A DNA stretch of 64,000 nucleotides from Skermanella sp. TT6 (lineage in GTDB: Bacteria; Pseudomonadota; Alphaproteobacteria; Azospirillales; Azospirillaceae): NCBI RefSeq assembly GCF_016653635.2, contig NZ_CP067420.1, positions 5,420,001 to 5,484,000 on the forward strand, read 5' to 3'. The notes under the pieces are model-generated. The model was not told where the DNA came from and ran no database searches. It was given only the letters and a program-made list of their open reading frames with translations. Of the stretch, positions 9,389 through 16,861 are shown in pieces. Each line of letters begins with the position of its first letter. The stretch's first letter is position 1. Made by a program: the position numbers and the translations under genes.

Positions 9389-10629
9389 CTTCGTCGGCGG
9401 TTCGTCGGCTCCACGACCACGTTCGGGGGAGCGGCGCCCCCGTCCGCTCCCTCGGCCGTGATGATCCGGCGCAGGTCGCGGCGGGATATGCTCCGCATCG
9501 GTCCCGGGGCGGCCCCGCCGGCCGTCTCCGAGTCGATCTCAGCGCGCACCTTCGCCTCGGCCCCGGGGTCGATCAGGCCAAGGCCGGCGGCGTGCTCGGC
9601 CATGGCGAAGCTGTCCGAGGCCAGGACCATGCTGCTTCCGGCCGCGGTGACCGCCCTGGCCAGTTCCTCGATCTCGGCGATCCTGGCCGCGTCGCGGGAG
9701 ACGTTGCGGATATAGACGGCCAGCACCCGGCCGGGATGCTCGTCCACGACTTGGCGGTAGACCTCCGGGTCGTGCTGGCCGCTGTCGCCGACCAGGACGA
9801 ACGGCAGGTCCTTGTAGAGTTGCAGCATGTTGCCGATCAGTTCGCGCTTGTGGTCCTCGGCCTTGCGCGGCAGCGGGCTCTTCCAGGTGATGCCCCATTC
9901 CCGCAGGAACAGCACCGGCCCCACGGGAATGCCGTGCATCCGGAAGAACTCGTCCAGCACGTCGTAGATCCCCCAGGGGGCGCGCGACACGTAGAGCATG
10001 GGGTTGCGCTCGTCGCCGCCGGCCCCGTCGTGGAGCGCGCGGTACAGGGCCGCCGCTCCCGGGAAGGCCACCCGGCTTTCCGCGTCCTGGACGAACAGAC
10101 GCCACAGCATCTTCAGCTTGCCGGCGACGCCGGTGAACATCACGGTGTCGTCGATGTCGCTGATCACCACGTAGCGGCACCGCTCCGGCGGGACGAAGAT
10201 GTCGGCCCGGGCGTGGACCGGCTCCGGCTGGTCAAGGGTCAGGTCCATGGCCCGCCAGGACTCCCCGGACGGCGGCAGCGGCTGCTGCCGCAGATGAACC
10301 CTGAAATACCCGTCCTTGTCGGTCTCGACCCGCTGCTCGGCCCCGCCGAACCGGGCCGTGACCACGGCCCCGGCGACCGCGCGCCGGGCGATCCGGCGGC
10401 CGATGTCCCGCAGGTGATCGGCGATGTCCTCCTCGCCGCCGCCATGTTGGGTGCGCGACTGCCTGAAGACCCTGCCGATCAGGAAGACCTCCTCCCGCGA
10501 GCCGTAGCCCCGATAGGGCTGGAGCACCACGCCGCGCTTGCCGTGGGCGGTGCGCACCGGCCGAGCCGCCAGATTCAGGATCCGCGACGCCGCCCGCCTC
10601 CATCTTCTCGTCCTGCCGCTCGCCGCCAT
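9385..10629 (-). CDS. APP1-type phosphatase (DUF2183) domain protein
   Basis: 414 residues from the ATG at 10629 (upstream in-frame ATGs at 10704 and 10746 are possible). The C-terminal half is an APP1/DUF2183 catalytic domain: D158-x-D160-D161-T in SDIDDTVMFTG, KLKMLWRLF, FLREWGI, and VLVGDSGQHDPEVY. This is a HAD-like phosphatase known from yeast App1 as a phosphatidate phosphatase. The N-terminal 145 residues form the usual companion beta-rich region (GGAEQRVETDKDGYFRVHL). No signal peptide is evident. It is convergent with the nucleotidyltransferase gene, the two stops touching within 4 bases. Confidence 0.88.
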   Translation of the reverse strand: MAASGRTRRWRRAASRILNLAARPVRTAHGKRGVVLQPYRGYGSREEVFLIGRVFRQSRTQHGGGEEDIADHLRDIGRRIARRAVAGAVVTARFGGAEQRVETDKDGYFRVHLRQQPLPPSGESWRAMDLTLDQPEPVHARADIFVPPERCRYVVISDIDDTVMFTGVAGKLKMLWRLFVQDAESRVAFPGAAALYRALHDGAGGDERNPMLYVSRAPWGIYDVLDEFFRMHGIPVGPVLFLREWGITWKSPLPRKAEDHKRELIGNMLQLYKDLPFVLVGDSGQHDPEVYRQVVDEHPGRVLAVYIRNVSRDAARIAEIEELARAVTAAGSSMVLASDSFAMAEHAAGLGLIDPGAEAKVRAEIDSETAGGAAPGPMRSISRRDLRRIITAEGADGGAAPPNVVVEPTNRRRS

Positions 10630-10764
10630 GGTCCGCCCCCGCCGCCTCAACGCCCTATCAATGGTTCGGAAAGCGAAACATTCCCGGCGCGGTCCTGTTT
10701 CCATCGCCTCTGTAAAACGGCGGGCGGGGTTCGTACCTATGGTCAAACCTTAGAGGAACCAGAG

Positions 10765-11076
10765 ATGCCAAAGCCCGTGGTCGTGACGATCCCCCACCAG
10801 CTCGGACGCGAGGAGGCCAAGCGTCGCCTCCAGGGCGGGATGGGGCAGGTGCGCTCCCAGCTTGCCGGCGTGGGCGCCTCGGTGGAGGACCACTGGTCGG
10901 AGAACCAGATGCGCTTCGAGGTCGCCGTCCTGGCCCAGACCATCGGCGGCCGGATCGACATCCAGGACGATCTGGTCCGGCTGGAAGTCGATCTTCCCTG
11001 GGTGCTCGCCATGCTGGCGGAGAAGATCACCGGCCGGATCGCCAAACAGGGAACCCTGATGCTGACCAAGGGCTGA
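10765..11076 (+). CDS. Polyhydroxyalkanoic acid system family protein
   Basis: 103 residues starting MPKPVVVTIPHQLGREEAKRR, matching the small family found with PHA granule genes (TIGR02610-type). It has no signal peptide or membrane segment and is probably cytosolic or granule-associated. The ATG at 10765 follows GAGGAACC. It stands between divergent and convergent neighbours with no PHA synthase nearby; a phasin gene lies far to the right at 44280. The family function is not established biochemically. Confidence 0.82.
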   Translation: MPKPVVVTIPHQLGREEAKRRLQGGMGQVRSQLAGVGASVEDHWSENQMRFEVAVLAQTIGGRIDIQDDLVRLEVDLPWVLAMLAEKITGRIAKQGTLMLTKG

Positions 11077-11082
11077 GCGGCA

Positions 11083-11778
11083 TCAGGCCCGGAGGGCCGC
11101 CATGTCGCGCAGGGGCTCGGCCTGGGGATTGGAAACGGTGCGGCTGACCAGGATGTCCACAGGCCGCACGGCGCGGCCGTAAAAGGCGGCGTTCCAGGCG
11201 TCGCGCGTCGTGATCACCGAGCCGTCCAGGCTGATCCCGCCATAGAGCCCCCGGGAGCGCGAGAAGGCCAGGATGTCCGACGTCGCGACCCGGGCGCCGG
11301 CCCCGACCGGTCCGGCCGCCACGCCGACGTCGGCGCCCAGCTTGAGGCTGTTGCCGAGCATCGCGTCGCGGCCGCGCACGCTGCGGATCATCAGGATCAC
11401 CTCGGCGACCTCAGCCCCGGCCTGAAGCCCCACGCTGCCCGCGGCCACCGTGTAGAAGGCGGGATAGCTCCAGCTGCCGCCGGCGCTGTCGCGGGTGATC
11501 AGCACCCCGTTGCCGCCGGCCCCGCCGAAGATGAAGCCGGCGCGCAGGAAGGTCGGCACGATCAGCAGGCCCTGGGCCGCCGGCAGGTTGTCGCGGAACC
11601 AGGCCATGTCCGGGTCGCGCGTGAAGTTGGACAGGGTCGTCGTCGCGGAGGCGACCAGGTCGGCGGGAGCCTCCTCGGTCCGCGGCTCGACCGACGAGCA
11701 GCCCGCGACGATCAGGGAGACCGCGGCCCCCCGGGTTCCCAGCACCAGAAAGCGGCGGCGTGACAGAGTGGCATGCAT
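11083..11778 (-). CDS. SYLF/YSC84-domain lipoprotein
   Basis: 231 residues. The N-terminus carries RRRFLVLG, a hydrophobic stretch and a lipobox VAGC (Cys about 27), so export, perhaps by Tat, and lipid anchoring are likely. The rest is a SYLF (YSC84) domain: AQGLLIVPTFLRAGFIFGG, GNGVLITRD, WSYPAFYTVAAGSVGLQAGAE, and GLYGGISLDGSVI. This fold binds lipids in eukaryotes and is common in bacterial envelope proteins of unknown role. It follows the ModE-like gene by 53 bases on the same strand but has no evident link to molybdenum. Confidence 0.88.
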   Translation of the reverse strand: MHATLSRRRFLVLGTRGAAVSLIVAGCSSVEPRTEEAPADLVASATTTLSNFTRDPDMAWFRDNLPAAQGLLIVPTFLRAGFIFGGAGGNGVLITRDSAGGSWSYPAFYTVAAGSVGLQAGAEVAEVILMIRSVRGRDAMLGNSLKLGADVGVAAGPVGAGARVATSDILAFSRSRGLYGGISLDGSVITTRDAWNAAFYGRAVRPVDILVSRTVSNPQAEPLRDMAALRA

Positions 11779-11831
11779 GATGGCTTCTCCTCCCGCTTGA
11801 GTGATCGATGACGGCGATCGCGCCGGGTCCG

Positions 11832-12308
11832 TCAGTTCGGACGCCCAGCCGGCTGCTTGGACAGGCTGCGCTGCATCGCCTTGCGGCCGTCGCAGTCGCG
11901 CTCCTGCTCGGCCCGTTCCGATCCGTCCTCCGGAACGGGGCACTCCCGGGGCATCGCCGGGGCATCGCCGCCGGCAACGACTTCGTCCTGAAGGGCCGCC
12001 ATGTGGCGGGCCAGCGCCTCGTGCGCCTCGGCCTCCATCTCGCGGTAGTGGCGGATGACGCTGTCGCCGAACGCGGTCAGGCCGGCGCCGCCGCCCTTGC
12101 GGCCGCCGACCATGGCGTTCACCACCGGCTGGCGGAAGGTCTGGTTGAGATCGTCCACCAGAAGCCAGGCGCGCCGGTAGGACATGTCCAGCTCGCGCGC
12201 GGCGCTGGAGATCGACCCGCAGCGCCGGATCGCCTCCAGCAGCGCCACCTTCCCCGGCCCCAGCGAACCTTCCGGCTCGAAATCGATGCGCAGCCTCAGC
12301 TTCGCCAT
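11832..12308 (-). CDS. ModE-like winged-helix regulator lacking the molybdate-binding domain
   Basis: 158 residues. Residues about 1-110 are the ModE/LysR-type winged helix: GPGKVALLEAIRRCGSISSAAR, then MSYRRAWLLVDDLN and the GGRKGGGAGLTAFG segment typical of ModE. Full-length ModE (about 260 residues) has two C-terminal MOP/TOBE modules that bind molybdate. These are absent here; the last 45 residues are charged and low-complexity. It follows modC by 64 bases on the same strand and is probably co-transcribed. A ModE-box-like palindrome lies upstream of modA at 15198-15219, so it is the natural candidate repressor of the mod genes; how it senses molybdate is unclear. Confidence 0.85.
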   Translation of the reverse strand: MAKLRLRIDFEPEGSLGPGKVALLEAIRRCGSISSAARELDMSYRRAWLLVDDLNQTFRQPVVNAMVGGRKGGGAGLTAFGDSVIRHYREMEAEAHEALARHMAALQDEVVAGGDAPAMPRECPVPEDGSERAEQERDCDGRKAMQRSLSKQPAGRPN

Positions 12309-12372
12309 GCGGTTGATTCCTCAACTCTGTTCTTCGTACCGACGCCCTGCCGGTCCCTGGCCCGCAGGATCG

Positions 12373-13482
12373 TCAGAGGGCGACGTTCCGTCCCGCCGGA
12401 CCGGGGAACACCCGGTCGAACGCGACGCTCTTGACCAGCGCGAAGACCGGGGTGCCGACACCCAAGCCCAGGCGCTCGACCGAATGGCGGGTGACCCGCG
12501 CCAGCAGGAACGATCCGCCCAGGTCGATCCTGACGTCCCGCGACGGTCCGGCCGCCTCGCCCAGCTCGACGATACGCCCTTCCAGCATATTGTGCACGCT
12601 GATCCGAGAGGGGGGCTCCAGCGCGAGGATCACGTCGCGCGCCTGGATGCGCACCCGGAGCGGCTGGCCGGCGCGGAGGTCGAGCAGGGGCACCGTCAGG
12701 ATTCCGCCGGGAAACCGAAGCTCGGTCAGCCCGGTCGCCGCGTCGTGGCCGGCGACGGTGGTGTCCAGCACGGCGCCGGCCTCCAGGCCGCCGATGGTGC
12801 CGCCCACGTCCAGCCGCCCCGACAGCTCCGCCACCGTGCCGGCCGCCCTCACCCGCCCGTCGGCCACCAGCACCAGGGTGGTGGCGAGCCTCACCACCTC
12901 GTCGACCGAGTGGCTGACGAACACGATGGGGATGTTCAGCTCGTCCCGCAGGCGCTCGATATAGGGCAGGATCTCCGCCTTGCGCTCGGCGTCGAGGGAG
13001 GCCAGCGGCTCGTCCATCAGCAGGATGCGGGGCTGGGCCAGCAGCGCGCGCCCGACCGCGACCCGCTGCTTCTCGCCGCCCGACAGGCTGTAGGGCCGGC
13101 GCTTCAGCAGTCCGCCGATGCCCAGCAGGTCCACCACCGGCTCCAGCGCGATTCGCCGCTCTTCCCTCGGCACCCGGCGCATGCCGTAGAGCAGGTTGTC
13201 CTGAACCGACATGTGGGGGAACAGGCGCGAGTCCTGGAACACGTAGCCGGTCCGCCGCCGCTCGGCCGGCACGTCGATCCGCCGCGCGCCGTCGAACAGC
13301 ACGGTGCCGTCCAGCAGGATATGCCCGGCATCCGGTTTCGCGAGGCCGGCGATGGCGTTGATGACGGAGCTCTTGCCCGACCCGCTCCGCCCGAACAGCG
13401 CGGTCACTCCCCGGCTCGGCGCCTGGAACCTGATGTCCAGGTCGAAGGTCCCCTGCCGCCGCCGGATCGCCACGTCGAGCAT
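12373..13482 (-). CDS. modC: Molybdate ABC transporter ATP-binding protein ModC
   Basis: 369 residues from the ATG at 13482 (MLDVAIRR, the normal ModC start). The ATPase domain has Walker A GRSGSGKSS, Q loop VFQDSRLFPHM, signature LSGGEKQRVAVGRAL, Walker B ILLMDEPLASLD, and H loop FVSHSVDEV. The C-terminal third is a TOBE/MOP-type regulatory domain (SRISVHNMLEGRIVELGE, DLGGSFLLARVT). It energises molybdate uptake with ModB and ModA. A longer frame begins with a GTG at 13536, but that codon lies inside the inverted-repeat element, which argues for 13482. Confidence 0.95.
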   Translation of the reverse strand: MLDVAIRRRQGTFDLDIRFQAPSRGVTALFGRSGSGKSSVINAIAGLAKPDAGHILLDGTVLFDGARRIDVPAERRRTGYVFQDSRLFPHMSVQDNLLYGMRRVPREERRIALEPVVDLLGIGGLLKRRPYSLSGGEKQRVAVGRALLAQPRILLMDEPLASLDAERKAEILPYIERLRDELNIPIVFVSHSVDEVVRLATTLVLVADGRVRAAGTVAELSGRLDVGGTIGGLEAGAVLDTTVAGHDAATGLTELRFPGGILTVPLLDLRAGQPLRVRIQARDVILALEPPSRISVHNMLEGRIVELGEAAGPSRDVRIDLGGSFLLARVTRHSVERLGLGVGTPVFALVKSVAFDRVFPGPAGRNVAL

Positions 13483-13530
13483 GCTTCTGTGTTCCCCGGG
13501 AAAGTTGAGTGATGGTTGAGTGCCTTGTTG

Positions 13531-13653
13531 GGCCACAGATGGACGCAGATAAACGCAGATAAGAATAAAATTATAGCTGATGCTTGAAATCGAAGTATAT
13601 CAATGAATAAATATAACTTTTATATCTGTGTTTATACGTGTCTATCTGTGGCC
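13531..13653. repeat. 123-bp AT-rich inverted-repeat element (MITE/REP-like)
   Basis: The stretch is bounded by GGCC and by 31-bp imperfect inverted arms: 13531-13561, starting GGCCACAGATGGACGCAGAT, and 13623-13653, ending ATCTGTGGCC; 26 of 31 positions match. The core is strongly AT-rich, unlike everything nearby. Similar ACAGAT-rich palindromes occur dispersed in many unrelated bacterial genomes. It carries no gene and lies inside the mod operon, widening the modB-modC spacing to 178 bases. Confidence 0.8.
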
Positions 13654-13660
13654 AAAAATC

Positions 13661-14350
13661 CTAGAACCGCCCCATCATCCGGCGCACCCGGCGGCCCAGG
13701 TACTCGGACAGGATCAGGGCGCCCAGCGACAGGGCGAAGGACAGGGCCACGAGCCGCGCCGCCTCCGCGTCGCCGTCCGGCGTCTGGGTGGCGGTGTAGA
13801 TCGCCAGCGGCAGGGTCCTTGTCTCGCCCGGGATGTTGGACACGAAGGTGATCGTCGCCCCGAACTCTCCCAGGCTCGCCGCGAACGCCAGCACGGCGCC
13901 CGACAGCACCCCCGGCAGCATCAGCGGCAGGGTGATGGTCAGGAACCGGTCGATCGGGCCGGCCCCCAGGGTCCGGGCCGCGGCTTCCAGCCCGGTATCG
14001 ATCGCCTCGATCGCCTGCCGGATCGCCCGGACCATCAGCGGGAAGGCCATGACGCCCGCCGCGACCGAGGCGCCGGCGGAGGTGAAGATCAGCCGGATGC
14101 CGAAGGTCTCCAGGAGCCACGACCCGATCGGCCCGCGGGTTCCCAGCGTCACCAGCAGCAGATATCCGATCACCACCGGCGGCAGCACCAGCGGCATGTG
14201 GATGATGCCGTCGAAAAGAGACTTTCCCCAGAAATCGGTGCGGGCCAGGATGAAGGCCGCCAGGATCGCGACGGGCAGCGCGGCCAGCGTGCTCCAGGTC
14301 GCGACCCACAGGCTCAGGCTCAGCGCCTCGATCTCCAGGGGGGTCAGCAT
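13661..14350 (-). CDS. modB: Molybdate ABC transporter permease ModB
   Basis: 229-residue inner-membrane permease with about five hydrophobic segments. The ABC-permease EAA loop is clear at about residues 143-165 (EAARTLGAGPIDRFLTITLPLMLPG), followed by ASLGEFGATITFVSN, which is diagnostic of ModB. It starts 10 bases after modA ends, so they are co-transcribed. Its stop lies 7 bases from the inverted-repeat element that separates it from modC. Confidence 0.96.
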   Translation of the reverse strand: MLTPLEIEALSLSLWVATWSTLAALPVAILAAFILARTDFWGKSLFDGIIHMPLVLPPVVIGYLLLVTLGTRGPIGSWLLETFGIRLIFTSAGASVAAGVMAFPLMVRAIRQAIEAIDTGLEAAARTLGAGPIDRFLTITLPLMLPGVLSGAVLAFAASLGEFGATITFVSNIPGETRTLPLAIYTATQTPDGDAEAARLVALSFALSLGALILSEYLGRRVRRMMGRF

Positions 14351-14360
14351 CCGCGTTCCG

Positions 14361-15176
14361 TCAGCCCTGGGTGGCCGGAGCGGGGGTGAAGCCGTACTTC
14401 CGGAACACGTCGAACGCGTCCGGCGACTTCAGGAAGGCGAGGAAGGCGGCAGCGTCGGGCGCCTTGCTCCCCGCGGTCAGGGCCGCCGGGTAGATGATGG
14501 CGGGATAGCTGTCGTCCGGGAAGGTGCCCACGATCTCGACGCCCTTGTCCACCTTGGCGTCCGTCTCGTACACGATGCCGTACAGGGCCTCGCCGCGCGA
14601 CACGAAGGCCAGGGCCGAGCGGACGCTTTCGGCGCGGACCAGCTTCGGCTCGACATTGTCCCACACGCCCAGATGGGTCAGCGCCGCCTTGGCATACCTG
14701 CCGACCGGAACGCTGTTCGGCTCGCCGGTCGCCAGCCGGCTCTCGCCCAGCCGCTGGAGGATCGGGAAGTCGCCCTTCCCGATGGTCATCGGGCTGGCGA
14801 CCGCCTTGGGGGCGATCAGCACCAGGCGGTTGCCCAGCAGGTTGGCGCGGCTGTCCGGCCTGATCAGGTCGCGCTTGGCCAGATAGTCCATCCAGTCCAG
14901 GTCGGCGGAGATGAAGATGTCGGCGGGGGCCTGCTGCTCGATCTGCTTGGCGAGCGCCGAGCTGGCGGCGAAGGACAGCCCGACCTTGTTGCCCGTCTTC
15001 CGCTCGTAAAGCTTCGCCACCTCCTCCAGGCTGTCCTTCAGGCTGGCCGCGGCCATCACGAGCGTGTTCCGGGCATGGGCATCGGGAGCCGCAGCGGCGC
15101 CGAAAGCCGTCAGGGCGGCGGCGAGAACCGCCGCGAGGAAGGTGCGCCGGTTCGGAAAGGCTGCCGAAATCTTCAT
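14361..15176 (-). CDS. modA: Molybdate ABC transporter substrate-binding protein ModA
   Basis: 271 residues. A signal peptide (about 1-36, RRTFLAAVLAAALTAFGAAAA...AHA) directs it to the periplasm. The mature protein starts NTLVMAAASLKDSLEEVA, the typical ModA first ligand loop, then SFAASSALAKQIEQQAPADIFISAD, and VRSALAFVSRGEALYGIVYETDA near the ligand-binding end. It binds molybdate or tungstate and delivers it to ModBC. First gene of the mod operon; a ModE-box-like palindrome sits 22 bases before the ATG. Confidence 0.96.
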   Translation of the reverse strand: MKISAAFPNRRTFLAAVLAAALTAFGAAAAPDAHARNTLVMAAASLKDSLEEVAKLYERKTGNKVGLSFAASSALAKQIEQQAPADIFISADLDWMDYLAKRDLIRPDSRANLLGNRLVLIAPKAVASPMTIGKGDFPILQRLGESRLATGEPNSVPVGRYAKAALTHLGVWDNVEPKLVRAESVRSALAFVSRGEALYGIVYETDAKVDKGVEIVGTFPDDSYPAIIYPAALTAGSKAPDAAAFLAFLKSPDAFDVFRKYGFTPAPATQG

Positions 15177-15197
15177 GTCCGATGCCCTTTCAGCAGA

Positions 15198-15219
15198 GTT
15201 GTATCCGATCATATACAAC
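15198..15219. promoter_or_regulatory. ModE-box-like palindrome between modA and the moeA-like gene
   Basis: GTTGTAT (15198-15204) and ATACAAC (15213-15219) are perfect 7-bp inverted repeats spaced by 8 bases. ModE boxes have this architecture (CGTTATAT-spacer-ATATAACG-like). It lies in the only intergenic space between the divergent molybdate uptake genes and the first MoeA-type gene, so one bound regulator could control both. Assignment rests on architecture and context. Confidence 0.7.
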
Positions 15220-15285
15220 GGAAAAACCGCGTCTTGTAAACCGCTTTCCCGTGCCGGCCCGGTGCCGTCGCTGTACGATAAGGCC

Positions 15286-16485
15286 ATGATGCCGCCTGAA
15301 ACCATTCCCGATCCGACCTCCCGCCCGAGCATGCGGGGATTCGCCGCGCGTGCCGGCCTGGAGCAGGCCTGGGCCTGGATCGACGCCCGTTCCCCCGCAC
15401 GCGACGCCGAAACGGTCGAAATCCGGGAGGCGGTGGGCCGCCACGCCGCGTCCGACCTCGCCGCCGGATGCGACCTGCCGCCGGCCGACCGGGTCGCGGC
15501 GGACGGCTTCGCGGTCCGCGCCGCCGACACGGTGGGCGCGTCCGACTACAACCCGATCCCGCTGGAGCTTACGGGTCAGCCGGTGGCCGTGTCGGTCGGC
15601 GACGCCGTGCCGCCCGGCACCGACGCGGTGGCCGCAATCGATCGGATCCGTTCCGATTTCGGTATGATCGAGCTGGTGGCCTCCGTCGCCGAGGGCGAGG
15701 GGATCGAGCGGCGCGGCGACGATGTCGGGGCCGGAACGATCGTCCTGGCGGCAGGAAGGCGAATCCGCGCGTCCGATGCCGCCCTGCTGGCGGCCCTGGG
15801 CATCGACACGGTCGCCGTGGTGCGCCGCCCCGTGGTCCGCATCGTCCCGGTCGGCCGTGAGATCGGGGACGCCGGCGATCTCGACTCGCCGATGCTGGCG
15901 GCGCTGGTCGAGCGGGACGGCGGCATCGCCGACCGCCGCCCCGCCGTGCCCGGCGGAGCGGACGCCCTGCACGGACTGCTTGCGCGACCTGGCGCCGACC
16001 TGATCCTGGTGGCGGGCGGCAGCGGCCTGGGCGAGACCGACCGGTCCGCCGAGGCGCTGGCCGCCGCCGGGTCGCTGGATATCCACGGCATCGCCCTGCG
16101 GCCCGCGGATAGCCTGGCGCTGGGCATGGCCGGCGGCGTGCCGGTCGCGATACTGCCCGGCCACCCGGGCCGCTGCTTCGCGGGGTACCAGGCGGTGGCG
16201 GGGCGGGCGGTGCGGCGCATGGCCGGCGGAAGCACCGGCTTTCCGTTTCCGCAGGCGACCCTGGTCACGGCGCGCAAGATCGTCTCGCCCGGCGGCTGGA
16301 GCGATTTCTGCCGAGTCCGCCTGACGGGGGATGGCCGCGTCGAGCCGATCGGGTCCGGCGGCCTCGCCAGCCTGTGGTCGGTCGCCCGCGCCGACGGCTT
16401 CGTGCTGGTGCCGGCCGACCGCGAAGGGTACCCGGCCGGCAGCGCCGTCACCGTCCACCTGTTCGATCTCCCTGCCGGGGACTGA
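15286..16485 (+). CDS. Molybdopterin molybdotransferase (MoeA)-like protein
   Basis: 399 residues with the MoeA layout: N-terminal domain ([16 protein letters not shown]), MoCF-type binding domain (about 215-300: [24 protein letters not shown]) and a C-terminal beta domain. MoeA inserts molybdate into molybdopterin. Compared with the second MoeA at 16862 it is diverged: the usual P-G-F-P-x-S loop reads ILPGHPGRC, and DSNG in the MoCF domain is replaced by DLDSP. It may be a specialised paralogue rather than the main enzyme. ATG ATG at 15286; the second is equally possible. Divergent from modA across a ModE-box-like site; a YnfA gene follows 8 bases later. Confidence 0.85.
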   Translation: MMPPETIPDPTSRPSMRGFAARAGLEQAWAWIDARSPARDAETVEIREAVGRHAASDLAAGCDLPPADRVAADGFAVRAADTVGASDYNPIPLELTGQPVAVSVGDAVPPGTDAVAAIDRIRSDFGMIELVASVAEGEGIERRGDDVGAGTIVLAAGRRIRASDAALLAALGIDTVAVVRRPVVRIVPVGREIGDAGDLDSPMLAALVERDGGIADRRPAVPGGADALHGLLARPGADLILVAGGSGLGETDRSAEALAAAGSLDIHGIALRPADSLALGMAGGVPVAILPGHPGRCFAGYQAVAGRAVRRMAGGSTGFPFPQATLVTARKIVSPGGWSDFCRVRLTGDGRVEPIGSGGLASLWSVARADGFVLVPADREGYPAGSAVTVHLFDLPAGD

Positions 16486-16493
16486 CCGGGACC

Positions 16494-16823
16494 ATGGCGG
16501 CGACGTTCCTGCTCTACGCCGGCGCGGCGCTGGCCGAGATCGCGGGCTGCTTCTCCTTCTGGGCCTGGGCGCGTCTCGGAAAGTCCGCCTTCTGGCTGCT
16601 GCCGGGGATGGCCAGCCTCGCCGCCTTCGCCTGGATCCTGACCCGGATCGACGCCGATTTCGCCGGCCGTGCCTATGCGGCCTATGGTGGGGTATATATC
16701 GCGGCGTCGCTGGGCTGGCTGTGGGCGGTGGAGGGCGCGCGCCCCGACCGCTGGGACCTGGCCGGCACGGCCCTGTGCCTGGCCGGGGCCGCGGTCACCC
16801 TGTTCGGCCCCCGAAACGTTTGA
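16494..16823 (+). CDS. YnfA family inner-membrane protein
   Basis: 109 residues with four hydrophobic segments and the YnfA pattern: [41 protein letters not shown] and [21 protein letters not shown]. YnfA proteins belong to the drug/metabolite transporter (SMR-like) superfamily; the substrate is undefined. The start at 16494 is 8 bases after the MoeA-like stop, and a second MoeA gene follows 38 bases later, so it is embedded in a molybdenum-cofactor gene cluster. Whether it has a role in oxyanion handling is open. Confidence 0.92.
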   Translation: MAATFLLYAGAALAEIAGCFSFWAWARLGKSAFWLLPGMASLAAFAWILTRIDADFAGRAYAAYGGVYIAASLGWLWAVEGARPDRWDLAGTALCLAGAAVTLFGPRNV

Positions 16824-16861
16824 GGCGGCGTGCGTGAAGTTGGTTTTTCCCGAGGTGAGTG

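Noticed and set aside
13483-13536. Earlier GTG start of modC at 13536.
   Set aside because: It would begin inside the inverted-repeat element, and family members start at MLDVAI.
15286-16485. Treating the first MoeA-like gene as a pseudogene because key loops differ.
   Set aside because: The frame is intact with three MoeA-type domains over 399 residues; divergence alone does not show loss of function.
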